The notes: generated by a model not told the origin, from the sequence alone. Numbered from the stretch's first letter, positions 1 through 8,830 are shown. The stretch is 64,000 nucleotides of DNA from Leifsonia aquatica H1aii (GCF_000633535.1 NZ_AYMR01000004.1:111556-175555); one strand, 5' to 3'. Made by a program: numbers and translations.

Positions 1-160
1 AGCTGCGCGGGTAGATCTGGTAGATCACCGCGCTCCGCCACCACGAGGGGTCGTCGCCCGCGGGCGCCGTCGGCGGCGTCTGCGCAGGGGCGCCGGCCGT
101 GGCGGCCGGTTCGGCGGTGCGGTGCCCGGCATCGGAGCCGGTCAGCACGGAGAGGTCCAC
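1..160 (-). CDS. GH13 alpha-glucosidase, N-terminal fragment (runs off left edge)
   Basis: Only the first 53 codons lie in the window. I chose the GTG at 160, which has a GAAGGG ribosome site six bases upstream. After an Ala/Pro-rich leader of about 35 residues, which does not look like a signal peptide, the frame reads WWRSAVIYQIYPRS. That is the first strand of glycoside hydrolase family 13 oligo-1,6-/alpha-glucosidases, cytoplasmic enzymes that hydrolyse alpha-glucosidic bonds in maltose, isomaltose, sucrose or trehalose derivatives. It follows a LacI-family gene on the same strand, so sugar-dependent control is likely. The substrate cannot be told from this fragment. Confidence 0.75.
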   Translation of the reverse strand, partial: MDLSVLTGSDAGHRTAEPAATAGAPAQTPPTAPAGDDPSWWRSAVIYQIYPRS

Positions 161-333
161 AGTGAGCCCTTCGCATCGGGCGGCCCTCTGGTCGGGCCGC
201 GTCGGTCGCGACGCTGCCCTCGGCATCGTCGCTGCTCACCGAAATGTAGCGAACGCGACAAGATGATGCAAGAACTCAACACTGAGTAATTCACTTGCGT
301 ACTTTTGCAGCGGATTGCGCTGCCGCACCGGAC
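161..333 (-). promoter_or_regulatory. lacI-GH13 intergenic region with GCAAG/CTTGC half-sites
   Basis: This 173-bp gap separates the LacI gene from the glucosidase gene on the same strand. A GCAAG word at 268-272 and a CTTGC word at 294-298 form an inverted pair, and TTGC also occurs at 305-308 and 315-318. The same words make up the palindromes in front of the LacI gene (1349-1383), so these are plausible binding sites for the regulator. The pairs here are widely spaced and imperfect, so the assignment is inferential. Confidence 0.35.
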
Positions 334-1335
334 TCAGGCCGGGCCGGTCGACCCCCGGACGACCAGCTCCGGTTCGAAGAACAGCTCGTCGCGGATCGCC
401 GAGTCGCTGGAGATCTGCCGCAGCAGCAGCTCGATCACCGTGCGGCCCATGGGCTCGATCGGCTGACGGATCGTAGTGAGCGGAGGCTCGGTGCAGTTCA
501 TCAGCGCGGAGTCGTCGTACCCGACGATCGACACGTCGCGCGGCACGGAGAGCCCGGCGCGCCGGGCCGCGCGGATCGCGCCCAGCGCCATCGGGTCGCT
601 CGCGCAGACGATGGCGCTCACTCCCGCGGCCAGCAGCCGGGTGGCGGCCGCCTGCCCGGCTTCGAGCGAATAGAGCGAATGCACGACCAGCCCGTCGTCC
701 AGCGGCGTCCCCCACTCCTCCGCCAGCCGCCGCGCCGCCGCCAGCTTGCGCGTCGACGGCACGTGGTCCCGAGGCCCCAGGAGCAGACCGATGCGCTCAT
801 GCCCCAGCGAGCGCAGATGACCCAGCGCCTGGGCGGTGGCGACCGAGTCGTCGCAGGATACGGTGGCGAAGTGCAGCTCGTCGACCGGCGCGTTCACCAG
901 CACGGTCGGCAGGTGCAGGTCGCGCAGGCGGGCGTAGTGCTCGTGCGACGCGCCGACCTGCGCGTACGCGCCTCCCACGAAGACGACACCCGACACCTGC
1001 TGCTGGAGCAGGAGGTCGACGTAGTCGGCCTCCGAGATGCCACCGGCCGTCTGGGTGCACAGCACCGGCGTGTAGCCGTTCTGTGCGAGCGCTCCCCCGA
1101 TGATCTCGGCGAAGGCCGGGAAGATGGGGTTCTGCAGCTCGGGCAGCACCAGGCCGACGAGGCGGGCGCGCTCGCCGCGCAGCTTGGTCGGGCGCTCGTA
1201 GCCGAGCACGTCGAGCGCCGTGAGCACCGCCTGCCGGGTGGCGTCGGACACTCCCGGCTTGTCGTTGAGCACGCGACTGACGGTGGCTTCGCTGACTCCG
1301 ACCTTGCGCGCGACCTCGGCGAGACGTTTCGACAT
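334..1335 (-). CDS. LacI-family transcriptional regulator
   Basis: A 333-residue protein of normal LacI length. Residues 1-50 are the LacI helix-turn-helix and hinge (VARKVGVSEATVSRVLN, then GYERPTKLR). Residues from about 60 on are the periplasmic-binding-protein-like effector domain (LVGLVLPELQNPIFPAF, later SIVGYDDSALMNCTEPPLTT). Such proteins repress sugar-use genes until a sugar or sugar phosphate binds. Its target is probably the downstream GH13 gene and perhaps the divergent UbiA gene, because palindromes built of GCAAG/CTTGC lie in front of its own start (1349-1383). The ATG at 1335 starts the HTH without extra residues. The effector sugar is unknown. Confidence 0.9.
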   Translation of the reverse strand: MSKRLAEVARKVGVSEATVSRVLNDKPGVSDATRQAVLTALDVLGYERPTKLRGERARLVGLVLPELQNPIFPAFAEIIGGALAQNGYTPVLCTQTAGGISEADYVDLLLQQQVSGVVFVGGAYAQVGASHEHYARLRDLHLPTVLVNAPVDELHFATVSCDDSVATAQALGHLRSLGHERIGLLLGPRDHVPSTRKLAAARRLAEEWGTPLDDGLVVHSLYSLEAGQAAATRLLAAGVSAIVCASDPMALGAIRAARRAGLSVPRDVSIVGYDDSALMNCTEPPLTTIRQPIEPMGRTVIELLLRQISSDSAIRDELFFEPELVVRGSTGPA

Positions 1336-1348
1336 GCCGCGATTCTAC

Positions 1349-1383
1349 GCAAGACCTTGCAGGATCACGCAAGGATTGCGCAA
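1349..1383. promoter_or_regulatory. Candidate LacI operators between lacI and the UbiA gene
   Basis: Three overlapping palindromes lie in the divergent promoter region: GCAAG-AC-CTTGC (1349-1360), CCTTGC-8 nt-GCAAGG (1355-1374) and TTGCGCAA (1376-1383). TTGCGCAA-type cores are common for LacI-family operators in actinobacteria. The last palindrome also holds TTGCGC, a possible -35 box 16 bases ahead of TACGAT (1398-1403), the likely -10 of the UbiA gene. Autoregulation of lacI plus control of the neighbour is the simplest reading. Confidence 0.5.
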
Positions 1384-1410
1384 ACCCGCCTGCGGTCTAC
1401 GATGACGACC

Positions 1411-2247
1411 ATGGCGACCCGCGTGACCTCCCTGCTGCTCGCCTCCCATCCCGGGCCGACCCTGGTCGTGACCGGTGTCGCCGCGGGGCTCGGCATCGGG
1501 CTCGGCTACCCGCCGGGGCGGCTCGTCGTGCTCGCGGGGGCGATACTGCTGGGCCAGCTCTCCATCGGTTGGTCGAACGACTGGCTCGACGCCGCCCGCG
1601 ACCGGGCGGTCGCCCGCGCCGACAAGCCGGCCGCGCGCGGCGACATCCCGATCACCGCCGTGCGGGTCGCCGCGTTCACCGCACTGGTGCTCGCCCTCCT
1701 GCTGACCGCCGTGCTCGGCCCCGCTGCCTTGAGCGCGCACGCCGTCGCCATCGCGGCAGGGTGGGTCTACAACCTCGGCCTCAAGGCGACGGTGTGGTCG
1801 TTCGTGCCGTTCGCCGTGAGCTTCGGTCTGCTGCCCGCGATCGCGACGCTCGGGCAGGAGGTCCCGGCCCTTCCCGCGCCCTGGGTCCTCGCCGCCGGAG
1901 CTCTGCTCGGGGTCGCCGCCCACATCACCAATGTCCTGCCCGATCTGGCCGACGACGCGGAGACCGGCATCCGCGGGCTGCCGCACCGGCTCGGTGCGCG
2001 CCGCAGCGGACTCGTCGCCTTCGCCTGCCTGGCCGTCGCCACGGCGCTGGTCGCGTTCGGGCCGGGCTGGCCGGTCCGTCCCGTGCTGCTCGTCGGGCTG
2101 CTGCTCGGCCTCGCCGCCGTCGTCCTGGGCGTCGTGCTCCTCCTGCGGCGCAGCCCGACCCGCCTGCTCATGCAGCTGATCATGACCTGCGCCCTGATCG
2201 ACGTGGTAATGCTGGCCCTCGCGGGTCAGTCGGTCGTGACCGCCTGA
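1411..2247 (+). CDS. UbiA-family prenyltransferase-like membrane protein
   Basis: About 278 residues, strongly hydrophobic with eight or nine membrane segments. The first UbiA signature is SNDWLDAARD (N56, D57, D60, D64), followed by a basic ADKPAARG stretch. The second Asp-rich loop reads DLADDAETGIRGLPHRLG. These Asp residues bind Mg and the prenyl diphosphate in UbiA enzymes, which prenylate quinone precursors, DPPA or other acceptors in the membrane. The acceptor here is unknown. No Shine-Dalgarno precedes either in-frame ATG (1402, 1411). TACGAT sits seven bases before 1411, which suggests a leaderless message and decided the start. Its 3' end overlaps the convergent MFS gene by 22 bp. 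Confidence 0.8.
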   Translation: MATRVTSLLLASHPGPTLVVTGVAAGLGIGLGYPPGRLVVLAGAILLGQLSIGWSNDWLDAARDRAVARADKPAARGDIPITAVRVAAFTALVLALLLTAVLGPAALSAHAVAIAAGWVYNLGLKATVWSFVPFAVSFGLLPAIATLGQEVPALPAPWVLAAGALLGVAAHITNVLPDLADDAETGIRGLPHRLGARRSGLVAFACLAVATALVAFGPGWPVRPVLLVGLLLGLAAVVLGVVLLLRRSPTRLLMQLIMTCALIDVVMLALAGQSVVTA

Positions 2248-3617
2248 ACCGGCTCGGCCACCGGCTCCTTGTTGCGGATGCCGATGGCCGACACGATGCC
2301 GCCCGCCAGCAGGAGCGCCGCCGTCGCGATCATCGCCCGGTGCAGCCCGTCGACGTCGAGCTGCTCACCGATGATCAGCCCCGCCAGGGCGACCGTGATC
2401 AGCCCGGCGATGCGGGAGACGGCGTTGTTCGCGGCGGACGCGATCCCGGCCTCCGCGGGGTGGATGGCGCCGAGGATGGCGCTCGTCAGCGGCGCGACGG
2501 TCATCGACAGGCCGATGCCGAAGAGCAGCACGGCCGGCAGGAGCCCGGTCCAATAGCTCACGTGCGCGTCCGCCAGCAGCAGCCAGAGGAAGCCGACCGA
2601 GGCCACGATCGGCCCGACCGCCATGAAGAACCGCGGCCCGTACTTGCCGGCGAGTCCGCCGAAGAACCCCGATAGCAGGAGCATGCAGAGTGTCGACGGG
2701 ATGAACACGAATCCGGCCGCGATGGCGGTGAACCCGGCGACCTGCTGCAGGAACAGCGTCACCATCAGCGGACCGAACGACAACGCGCCATAGACGAAGG
2801 CCGTGGCGATGTTCCCCACCCAGAAGTTGTGCACGCGGAACAGCGCCAGCGGCAGCATCGGCTGGGCGACGCGGTTCTCCGCGACGAAGAAGGCGGCGAG
2901 GGAGAGCACACCCACGATGAGCGGGATCCACACCCGCGGGCTCCCCCAGCCGAACGCACCCTGCTCGATGAGGGCGAACACGGTGCCCGCGAGCCCGACG
3001 GACCCGAAGATCGCTCCGAGGATGTCGACGCGGCCGCCCGTGCCGTGGTCGTCCTCCTTCAGCGTGAGCATCAGGGCCAGGGTGATCGCGATGGGGACCA
3101 CGTTGATCACGAAGACCCAGCGCCAGGAGAGCGTGTCGACGAAGACGCCCCCGATGACGGGCCCGGCGATCATCGCGATGCCGGTCCAGGCCGTCCAGCG
3201 ACCGATCGCCTTCGCCTGGGCCGCGCCCTCGAAGCGGGAGATGATGATCGCCAGAGAGCTCGGCACCAGCAGGGCGCCGGCGACGCCCTGGAGAGCGCGG
3301 GCGACGACCAGGAACACGCCCGTCGGGGCGAAGGCGCAGAGCAGGGAGGTGATGCCGAAGCCGATGAGGCCCGCGTAGAGCACGCGTTTGCGCCCGAAGA
3401 CGTCGGAGAGCGAACCGGCGAGCAGGATGAAGGACCCGAGGGTCACCAGGTACCCGTCGACCACCCACTGCTGCAGCGGCAGGCCGCCGCCGAGCTCCTT
3501 GTCGATCGCCGGCAGAGCCACGTTGATGACCGCACCGTCGAGGAAGGCCACGAAGCTCGCCAGGATCGCGATGATCAGGACTCTCAGCTGGAGCGAGCTC
3601 ATGCGTTCGGTGGCCAT
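2226..3617 (-). CDS. DHA2-type MFS multidrug exporter
   Basis: A 463-residue major-facilitator protein with about 14 predicted membrane helices. It shows FLDGAVINVALPAI in helix 1, LSDVFGRKRVL (the MFS loop 2-3 motif A) and WRWVFVINVV between helices 5 and 6, all typical of EmrB/QacA-like drug:H+ antiporters. I took the ATG at 3617. An upstream in-frame TTG at 3653 lacks a ribosome site, and ATG 3602 is a close alternative. It stands alone between the convergent UbiA gene and the LCP gene, with no dedicated regulator beside it. The substrate is unknown. Confidence 0.85.
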   Translation of the reverse strand: MATERMSSLQLRVLIIAILASFVAFLDGAVINVALPAIDKELGGGLPLQQWVVDGYLVTLGSFILLAGSLSDVFGRKRVLYAGLIGFGITSLLCAFAPTGVFLVVARALQGVAGALLVPSSLAIIISRFEGAAQAKAIGRWTAWTGIAMIAGPVIGGVFVDTLSWRWVFVINVVPIAITLALMLTLKEDDHGTGGRVDILGAIFGSVGLAGTVFALIEQGAFGWGSPRVWIPLIVGVLSLAAFFVAENRVAQPMLPLALFRVHNFWVGNIATAFVYGALSFGPLMVTLFLQQVAGFTAIAAGFVFIPSTLCMLLLSGFFGGLAGKYGPRFFMAVGPIVASVGFLWLLLADAHVSYWTGLLPAVLLFGIGLSMTVAPLTSAILGAIHPAEAGIASAANNAVSRIAGLITVALAGLIIGEQLDVDGLHRAMIATAALLLAGGIVSAIGIRNKEPVAEPVQAVTTD

Positions 3618-3669
3618 GTGCTCATTCAACGGCCCCCGGGACCGCCGGTGCAAGCACGCACATCGGCGA

Positions 3670-4968
3670 CTAGTCGTTTCCCTTGGTGCAGGTCTGCTGC
3701 GCGGCGGTCTGACCGGTGATGGTCGACGGCAGTTCCACGGCGGACGAGGTCGGATCCGGTGTCGGGGGCACGGCGCCGTCGGTGGCGGGCGTCTCCGGCG
3801 CGGTCGTCTCGGTCGGCGTCGGCGTGGAGGTCGCGTTCGGGTCCTCCGCCGCCCGTCCGGTGCTGCCGGTCAGCTTCACCGGCACATCGTTGACGAGCGC
3901 CTGGTTCAGCGCCCGCGCGGCCGAGACCTGGGGCACGACCCGGTTGACGTTGTCCGGGTCTGTGACGGCGGGGTACTGGACGAACACCATGTTCTCCAGC
4001 CCGGTGTCCTTCACGGCCAGCGCGATCTGCACCAGCGTCGTCGGATTGCTCAATGACTCCGACGGAGTCACGTTCTGCACGGCGGCCTTGGCCAGTCCGT
4101 ACAACTGGACCGGGTTGGTGAGCACCCCGCCGCTCACGATCTTGCGCGCGAGCGCCGAGAGGAACACCTGCTGATTGGAGATCCGGCCGAGGTCGCTGCC
4201 GTCGCCGACGCCGTGGCGGCTGCGCAGGAACGAGAGCGCCTGATCTCCCACGAGCTCGTTGTCGCCCGCCGGGAGGCTCAACGGCGGATTGGTGTAGTCA
4301 TCGCTCACCGGAGTCGCGAGGCAGACGGTGACACCGCCGACCGCCGTCGACATCGCGCTGACCCCGGCGAAGTTGATCACCGCGCCGAACGGGATCGTCA
4401 GGCCGGTCAGCTTCTCCACCGTGAGGACGACACAGGCGAGGCCGCCACGGGAGAGCGCGGTGTTGAACTGGGCATACGAGCTGCCGTAGGCCGTCCCGCT
4501 GCCGCCGGCCGCCGGGCAGTCCGGGATCGCGATCATCAGGTCGCGCGGGAAGCTCACCACCGTCATGCTCTTGTGGTCCTGGGCGATGTGCAGCAGCATC
4601 GTGACGTCGTTGTTGCCCGCCCCGCTGCTGGCGTCCTGCTCCGTCGACGACTCGTAGACGCCGCCGAGGCCGGATCGGCTGTCGGTGCCGGCGATCAGCA
4701 GGTTGATCCCACCCTCCATCGCCGCCACGTCCGGGATGGCCTGCTGGGTGTGCCCCGGGAGCGAGACCAGCTTGACGCCCGTCTTCACCGACCGCGCGAC
4801 ATCCCAGAGCGCATAGGCGCCGACCGACCCCACGCTGACCAGGACCACCGCCATCGCCGCGGCGAGCAGCCCGAACACCCGGCCGACGGCCCGGCGGGGG
4901 TGCAGGCGGCCGTGGCGCACGGGGAGCGGACCACGGGCGCGCTGGTGCCGTCTGGGCAGGTCCGTCAT
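3670..4968 (-). CDS. LytR-CpsA-Psr (LCP) family cell-wall glycopolymer ligase
   Basis: A 432-residue membrane-anchored protein. It has a basic cytoplasmic N-terminus, one transmembrane helix at about 30-55, then the extracellular LCP domain: LLIAGTDSRSG, VVSFPRDLMIAIP and the Arg/Asp-rich LSFLRSRHGVGDGSDLGRISN. A Thr/Pro/Glu-rich low-complexity tail follows (STPTPTETTAPETP). LCP enzymes transfer lipid-linked glycopolymers such as arabinogalactan or teichoic-acid-like chains to peptidoglycan, and the Arg residues bind pyrophosphate. An AAAGG ribosome site precedes the ATG. It is divergent from the monooxygenase operon, and nothing suggests a functional link with it. Confidence 0.9.
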   Translation of the reverse strand: MTDLPRRHQRARGPLPVRHGRLHPRRAVGRVFGLLAAAMAVVLVSVGSVGAYALWDVARSVKTGVKLVSLPGHTQQAIPDVAAMEGGINLLIAGTDSRSGLGGVYESSTEQDASSGAGNNDVTMLLHIAQDHKSMTVVSFPRDLMIAIPDCPAAGGSGTAYGSSYAQFNTALSRGGLACVVLTVEKLTGLTIPFGAVINFAGVSAMSTAVGGVTVCLATPVSDDYTNPPLSLPAGDNELVGDQALSFLRSRHGVGDGSDLGRISNQQVFLSALARKIVSGGVLTNPVQLYGLAKAAVQNVTPSESLSNPTTLVQIALAVKDTGLENMVFVQYPAVTDPDNVNRVVPQVSAARALNQALVNDVPVKLTGSTGRAAEDPNATSTPTPTETTAPETPATDGAVPPTPDPTSSAVELPSTITGQTAAQQTCTKGND

Positions 4969-5215
4969 GCCTGGCCTTTCGGGGTCGGGTGCACGGGGAT
5001 GCGGGAAAGCCTAGCCAAGATTCCTTTCCGCGCGGGACGGGACGCGCCTGCCGGGCACGGTCGGCCGGCCCCGGTCCGGGGGCCACCACCGCGCGAAGCG
5101 CAAACCCGTGTTACCCGGGATGTCCCGCGTGACGCCGCGTGACGGCCGCCCTCGACCCGGCCTGCCGCGACCTGCGAGCCTGCCTCGCAACCGTGGAACA
5201 GGAGGGGGTACAGAC
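4969..5215. promoter_or_regulatory. Divergent promoter region with two tandem CCGCGTGACG repeats
   Basis: This 247-bp gap lies between the LCP gene and the first gene of the monooxygenase operon. It contains a perfect tandem repeat of the 10-mer CCGCGTGACG at 5125-5134 and 5135-5144, about one helical turn apart, as expected for two protomers binding on the same DNA face. GGAGGGGG at 5201-5208 is the strong ribosome site for the downstream gene. I see no clear -10/-35 pair. Confidence 0.35.
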
Positions 5216-6388
5216 ATGAGCGACCAGCTGATCGTCGCCGTCGCGCTCGAGGGAGCGGGATGGCATCCGGCCGCATGGCGGGACGCGGGCATCGCCGCGT
5301 CCACCGTGTTCCGGCCGTCGTACTGGGTGGAGCAAGCACGACGAGCCGAGGCCGCCGGCGCCGACTTCCTCACCTTCGAGGACGCACTGAGCGTGGCCAC
5401 GCCGACGCGGCCCGATCGCCTCCGCGGGAGGCTCGACGCGCTTCAGCTCGCGAACTTCGTGGCCAGGCGCACGGAACGGGTCGGTCTGGTGCCGACGACG
5501 AGCGTGCTGGAGTCGGAGCCGTTCCACGCCTCGACTCAGCTCGCCACCCTCGATTTCACGAGCGAGGGCCGGGCCGGCTGGAAGGTGCAGCTCGGCCGGC
5601 CGGGCGAGAGCGCGAACATCGGTCGCCGGTCGCTGCCCGAGCTGGGACCGGCCCTGCTCGATGCCCCCGACGGGCTCGATCAGCTCGCCCGGCTCTTCGA
5701 CGAGGGCGCCGAATTCGTCGCGGTGGTCAGGCGGCTCTGGGACAGCTGGGAGGACGACGCCGTGATCCGCGACGCAGCGACCGGGCGCTACCTCGACCGG
5801 AGCAAGCTCCACCACGTCGACGTGGAGGGTGCCGCCATCCGCGTCGCGGGACCGTCGATCACGCCGCGGCCACCGCAGGGCCAACCGGTGATCAGCGTTC
5901 TCGCGCACGCCGAGATCCCGTACCGGCTCGCCGTCCGCGCCGCGGATCTCGTCTACATCACACCCGTCGACGCCGCCGATGCGGCGCGGATCGTGGACAC
6001 GGTGCGCACCCTGGAGAAGACCGAACGGTTCGAGCCGGATCCGGTGCGGATCGTCGCCGACCTGGTCGTGCTGCTCGAGCCCGACGCCGCCGATGCCCGC
6101 CGCCGGCTCGCCCGCTGGGACGACCAGGACGGCGAGCCCTTCGCCTCCGATGCCGCCGTCCACGCCACCGACCCCGAGTCGCTCGCCGATCGGATCGCCG
6201 AGCTGGCCGACACCGGGATCGACGGCGTCCGGCTGCGCCCCGCGTCGGTGCATCGCGATCTCCCGGCGATCGGCGACCTGCTGATCCCCGCCCTCCGCCG
6301 ACGCGGGCTCGTCGACGAGCGACCGCGCGGTGGGACCCTGCGCGATCGACCCGGACTCGACCGCCCCCGCAACCGCTACGCCGCGTGA
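5216..6388 (+). CDS. Luciferase-like (LLM class) flavin-dependent monooxygenase 1
   Basis: A 390-residue TIM-barrel protein of the bacterial luciferase superfamily: WVEQARRAEAAGADFLTFED near residue 40, RTERVGLVPTTSV, then EGRAGWKVQLGR, where the SGGR/GWN loop of the family would be. Members use reduced FMN and O2 to oxidise small molecules, often cleaving C-S or C-N bonds. The ATG is fixed by GGAGGGGG eight bases upstream, and upstream in-frame ATGs lack a ribosome site. It opens a tightly packed operon with two more luciferase-like genes, an SRPBCC gene, an M20 hydrolase and an ATP-grasp gene. No flavin reductase is seen nearby, so reduced FMN would come from elsewhere. Confidence 0.85.
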   Translation: MSDQLIVAVALEGAGWHPAAWRDAGIAASTVFRPSYWVEQARRAEAAGADFLTFEDALSVATPTRPDRLRGRLDALQLANFVARRTERVGLVPTTSVLESEPFHASTQLATLDFTSEGRAGWKVQLGRPGESANIGRRSLPELGPALLDAPDGLDQLARLFDEGAEFVAVVRRLWDSWEDDAVIRDAATGRYLDRSKLHHVDVEGAAIRVAGPSITPRPPQGQPVISVLAHAEIPYRLAVRAADLVYITPVDAADAARIVDTVRTLEKTERFEPDPVRIVADLVVLLEPDAADARRRLARWDDQDGEPFASDAAVHATDPESLADRIAELADTGIDGVRLRPASVHRDLPAIGDLLIPALRRRGLVDERPRGGTLRDRPGLDRPRNRYAA

Positions 6389-6401
6389 CCCGAGGAGAAC
6401 C

Positions 6402-7730
6402 ATGACCGCATCGAACAAGCGCCGGCTCCGGCTGGCCGCCGGGGTGCCCGGTGTCAACCACTGGACCGTGTGGAGCGCGCCGGACGCCGGCAGCCAGATC
6501 GACTTCAGCACCTTCGAGCACGTCGCCCGCACGGCGGAGCGCGGATTCTTCGACTACTTCTTCCTCGCCGAGGGCTTGCGGGTGCGGGAGCACAAGGGGC
6601 GCATCCACGAGCTCGACGTCGCCGGGCGGCCGGACAACCTCTCGGTGCTGGCCGCCGTCGCGGCCGTCACCGAGCACATCGGACTGGTCGGCACGGCCAG
6701 CGCGACCTACAACGAGCCGTACGACCTCGCCCGCAAGCTGGCCTCGCTCGACCACCTCTCGGGAGGCCGGGCCGGGTGGAACATCGTCACGTCGTCCGAT
6801 GCGTTCACCGGCGCGAACTTCCGTCGCGGAGGCTACCTGGACTACGAGGACCGGTACCGTCGAGCGGAGGAGTTCGTCGCGCTGTCTCGTCTGCTCTGGG
6901 ACAGCTGGTCCGCGGGCGGGCCAGAGCCCTACCGGTTCGCCGGCGAGTTCTTCGACACGCACGGCTGGTTCCCGGTCGAGCCGGGACCCCAGGGGCGTCC
7001 TGTGCTCGTGCAGGCGGGCGACTCCCCCGCCGGCCGTGATTTCGCGGTCCGTACGGCCGACGTGGTCTTCAGCCGCCACGGCGAGCCGGAGGCCGGGCGG
7101 GCGTTCCGCTCCGATGTGCGGTCGCGGGCGCGGGCGGCCGGACGCGATCCGGACAGCATCCTGGTCATCCCGGCCGTGAGCGTGGTGCTCGGCGACACGG
7201 CGGCGGAGGCGGCCGAGCGTGCTCGCGAGGTCTCCTTCCAGCAGGTGACGCCGCAGACCGCGATCCATCTGCTCGAACAGGTCTGGGGCGAGGACCTCTC
7301 GGCCCAAGATCCCGAGGGACCGGTGCCCGCCCCCTCCGCTGCCGCGGGCGGGCAACTCACGCAGGGTCAGGCCCGGCGCGTCGACGACCCGCAGGCCGCC
7401 GCACGCGAGTGGCACGCACGCGCCCAGGCGCACGGCTGGAGCATCCGGGAACTCGTCGTCGCGCAGACCACCCGGCACGAGTTCGTCGGCACACCCGGAT
7501 CGGTCGCCGCCCGACTCGACGACGCAGCACAGTCCGGCGCCGCCGACGGCTACGTGCTCTCGGGCTCCGTGGTCCCGCACGGCATAGACGAGTTCGTCGA
7601 TCGCGTCGTCCCGCTTCTGCAGGAACGCGGCGTGCTGCGCACCGCTTATGAGCACCCGACTCTGCGCGGCACTCTGGGTCTGGGTCTCGGCGACGCCGCC
7701 GATGCCGACCGGGTCGAGGCGGCGTCGTGA
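6402..7730 (+). CDS. NtaA/SnaA/DszA-type FMN-dependent monooxygenase
   Basis: A 442-residue luciferase-superfamily enzyme of the NtaA/SnaA/DszA/SoxA subfamily. Diagnostic stretches are FDYFFLAEGLRVREH (residues about 48-62), GLVGTASATYNEPY, LDHLSGGRAGWNIVTS, then EDRYRRAEEFV and LLWDSW. Relatives oxidise nitrilotriacetate, pristinamycin IIB or dibenzothiophene sulfone. Bacillus YxeK/YtnJ members act on S-modified cysteines. It lies 13 bp after the first monooxygenase, with GAGGAG at 6392-6397. Together with the M20 hydrolase downstream it recalls the Bacillus yxe/ytm operons, which is the main reason to suspect an organosulfur substrate. Confidence 0.9.
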   Translation: MTASNKRRLRLAAGVPGVNHWTVWSAPDAGSQIDFSTFEHVARTAERGFFDYFFLAEGLRVREHKGRIHELDVAGRPDNLSVLAAVAAVTEHIGLVGTASATYNEPYDLARKLASLDHLSGGRAGWNIVTSSDAFTGANFRRGGYLDYEDRYRRAEEFVALSRLLWDSWSAGGPEPYRFAGEFFDTHGWFPVEPGPQGRPVLVQAGDSPAGRDFAVRTADVVFSRHGEPEAGRAFRSDVRSRARAAGRDPDSILVIPAVSVVLGDTAAEAAERAREVSFQQVTPQTAIHLLEQVWGEDLSAQDPEGPVPAPSAAAGGQLTQGQARRVDDPQAAAREWHARAQAHGWSIRELVVAQTTRHEFVGTPGSVAARLDDAAQSGAADGYVLSGSVVPHGIDEFVDRVVPLLQERGVLRTAYEHPTLRGTLGLGLGDAADADRVEAAS

Positions 7731-8830
7731 CCGCCATCCCGCTCGGCATCCTCGACCTCGTCCCGGTGTCGAGCGGTTCCGGGCCGCGCGAGGCCGTGGC
7801 CGCCACCCTCGACCTCGTGCGCCGGGCCGAGGCGGCCGGTTACTCCCGATACTGGTTCGCCGAGCATCATTTCAACCCCGGCGTGATCGGCTCCTCGCCC
7901 GCCGCACTCATCGCGCTCGCGGGAGGTGTCTCCGAACGCATCCGCCTCGGCTCCGGCGCCATCCAGCTCGGACCGGGGAGCACCGAGGCGACGGTCGCCG
8001 AGGAGTTCACCCTGCTCGACGCCGCCCTGCCCGGGCGGATCGACCTCGGGCTCGGCCGCTCCGGGCTCGCGACCGGCGGCCCGAGTGCGCCGGAGCACGC
8101 CCCCGAGACGGTCACCGACGGCCTGTTGATCCCCGCGCCGTTCCGGTTCGACCGCGTGTTCGCCGCCCCGAAGTACCGCACGCTCGGTGCCTTGCTCGGC
8201 CGCAGCGAGGAGGGCCCCGCCTTCTCGGACCAGGTCGAAACCGTCCTGGCCCTGCTCGGGGGCGGGATCGGCGACGGAGACGAGCGGGTGACGCTCGGCG
8301 TCGACGGCACCGGACCCGACGTGCGCCTCTTCGGCAGCGGCACGCTCACCGCGCGTCTGGCCGGTCGACTCGGTCTGCCGTTCGCGGCGAACTACCACAG
8401 CGCGCCCAGCGGCGTCCTGCTGTCGGTCCAGGAGTACCGCAGCAGCTTCGTCCCGTCGCCGCGGCTCGACCGGCCGCATGTCATCGTCTCCGCCGACGTG
8501 GTCGCCGCGGACACCTCCGATCGCGCCCATCTGCTGGCGACCGGCTACGGCGCCTGGGTGCGGAGCATCCGCACGGGTGCCGGCGCGATCCCCTACCCGT
8601 CGCCCGGGGAGGCCGCCCGCCACCCGTGGACCGACGAGGACAGGCGGCTCGTGGACGACCGCGTCCGCACCCGTTTCGTCGGGACCGCGTCCGAGGTCGC
8701 CGATCGGCTGGAGACGCTGCGCGACGCGACCGGCGCCGACGAGCTGGTGCTGACGACCATCACGCACGATCCCGACGCGCGGGCGGCGAGTCACGAAGCG
8801 ATCGCACGGGAGTGGGCGCTCCGTGGCTGA
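7727..8830 (+). CDS. Luciferase-like (LLM class) flavin-dependent monooxygenase 3
   Basis: A 367-residue luciferase-superfamily protein of the short group-1 type: PLGILDLVPVSSG at the start, RYWFAEHHFNPG around residue 45, IRLGSGAIQLG and LPGRIDLGLGRSG. The GTG start at 7727 overlaps the stop of the previous gene (GTGA), so the two are translationally coupled. The AEHH motif is typical of the flavin face of the barrel. The substrate is unknown. It is the third such enzyme in one operon, which suggests either successive oxidations or one enzyme per variant of a substrate class. Confidence 0.85.
   Translation: MTAIPLGILDLVPVSSGSGPREAVAATLDLVRRAEAAGYSRYWFAEHHFNPGVIGSSPAALIALAGGVSERIRLGSGAIQLGPGSTEATVAEEFTLLDAALPGRIDLGLGRSGLATGGPSAPEHAPETVTDGLLIPAPFRFDRVFAAPKYRTLGALLGRSEEGPAFSDQVETVLALLGGGIGDGDERVTLGVDGTGPDVRLFGSGTLTARLAGRLGLPFAANYHSAPSGVLLSVQEYRSSFVPSPRLDRPHVIVSADVVAADTSDRAHLLATGYGAWVRSIRTGAGAIPYPSPGEAARHPWTDEDRRLVDDRVRTRFVGTASEVADRLETLRDATGADELVLTTITHDPDARAASHEAIAREWALRG

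Noticed and set aside
295..1401. Long plus-strand frame fused to the start of the UbiA gene
   Set aside because: It runs antisense through the LacI gene, whose protein is clearly real, and its translation is Arg/Asp-rich with no domain. Only the part from 1402/1411 on is coding.
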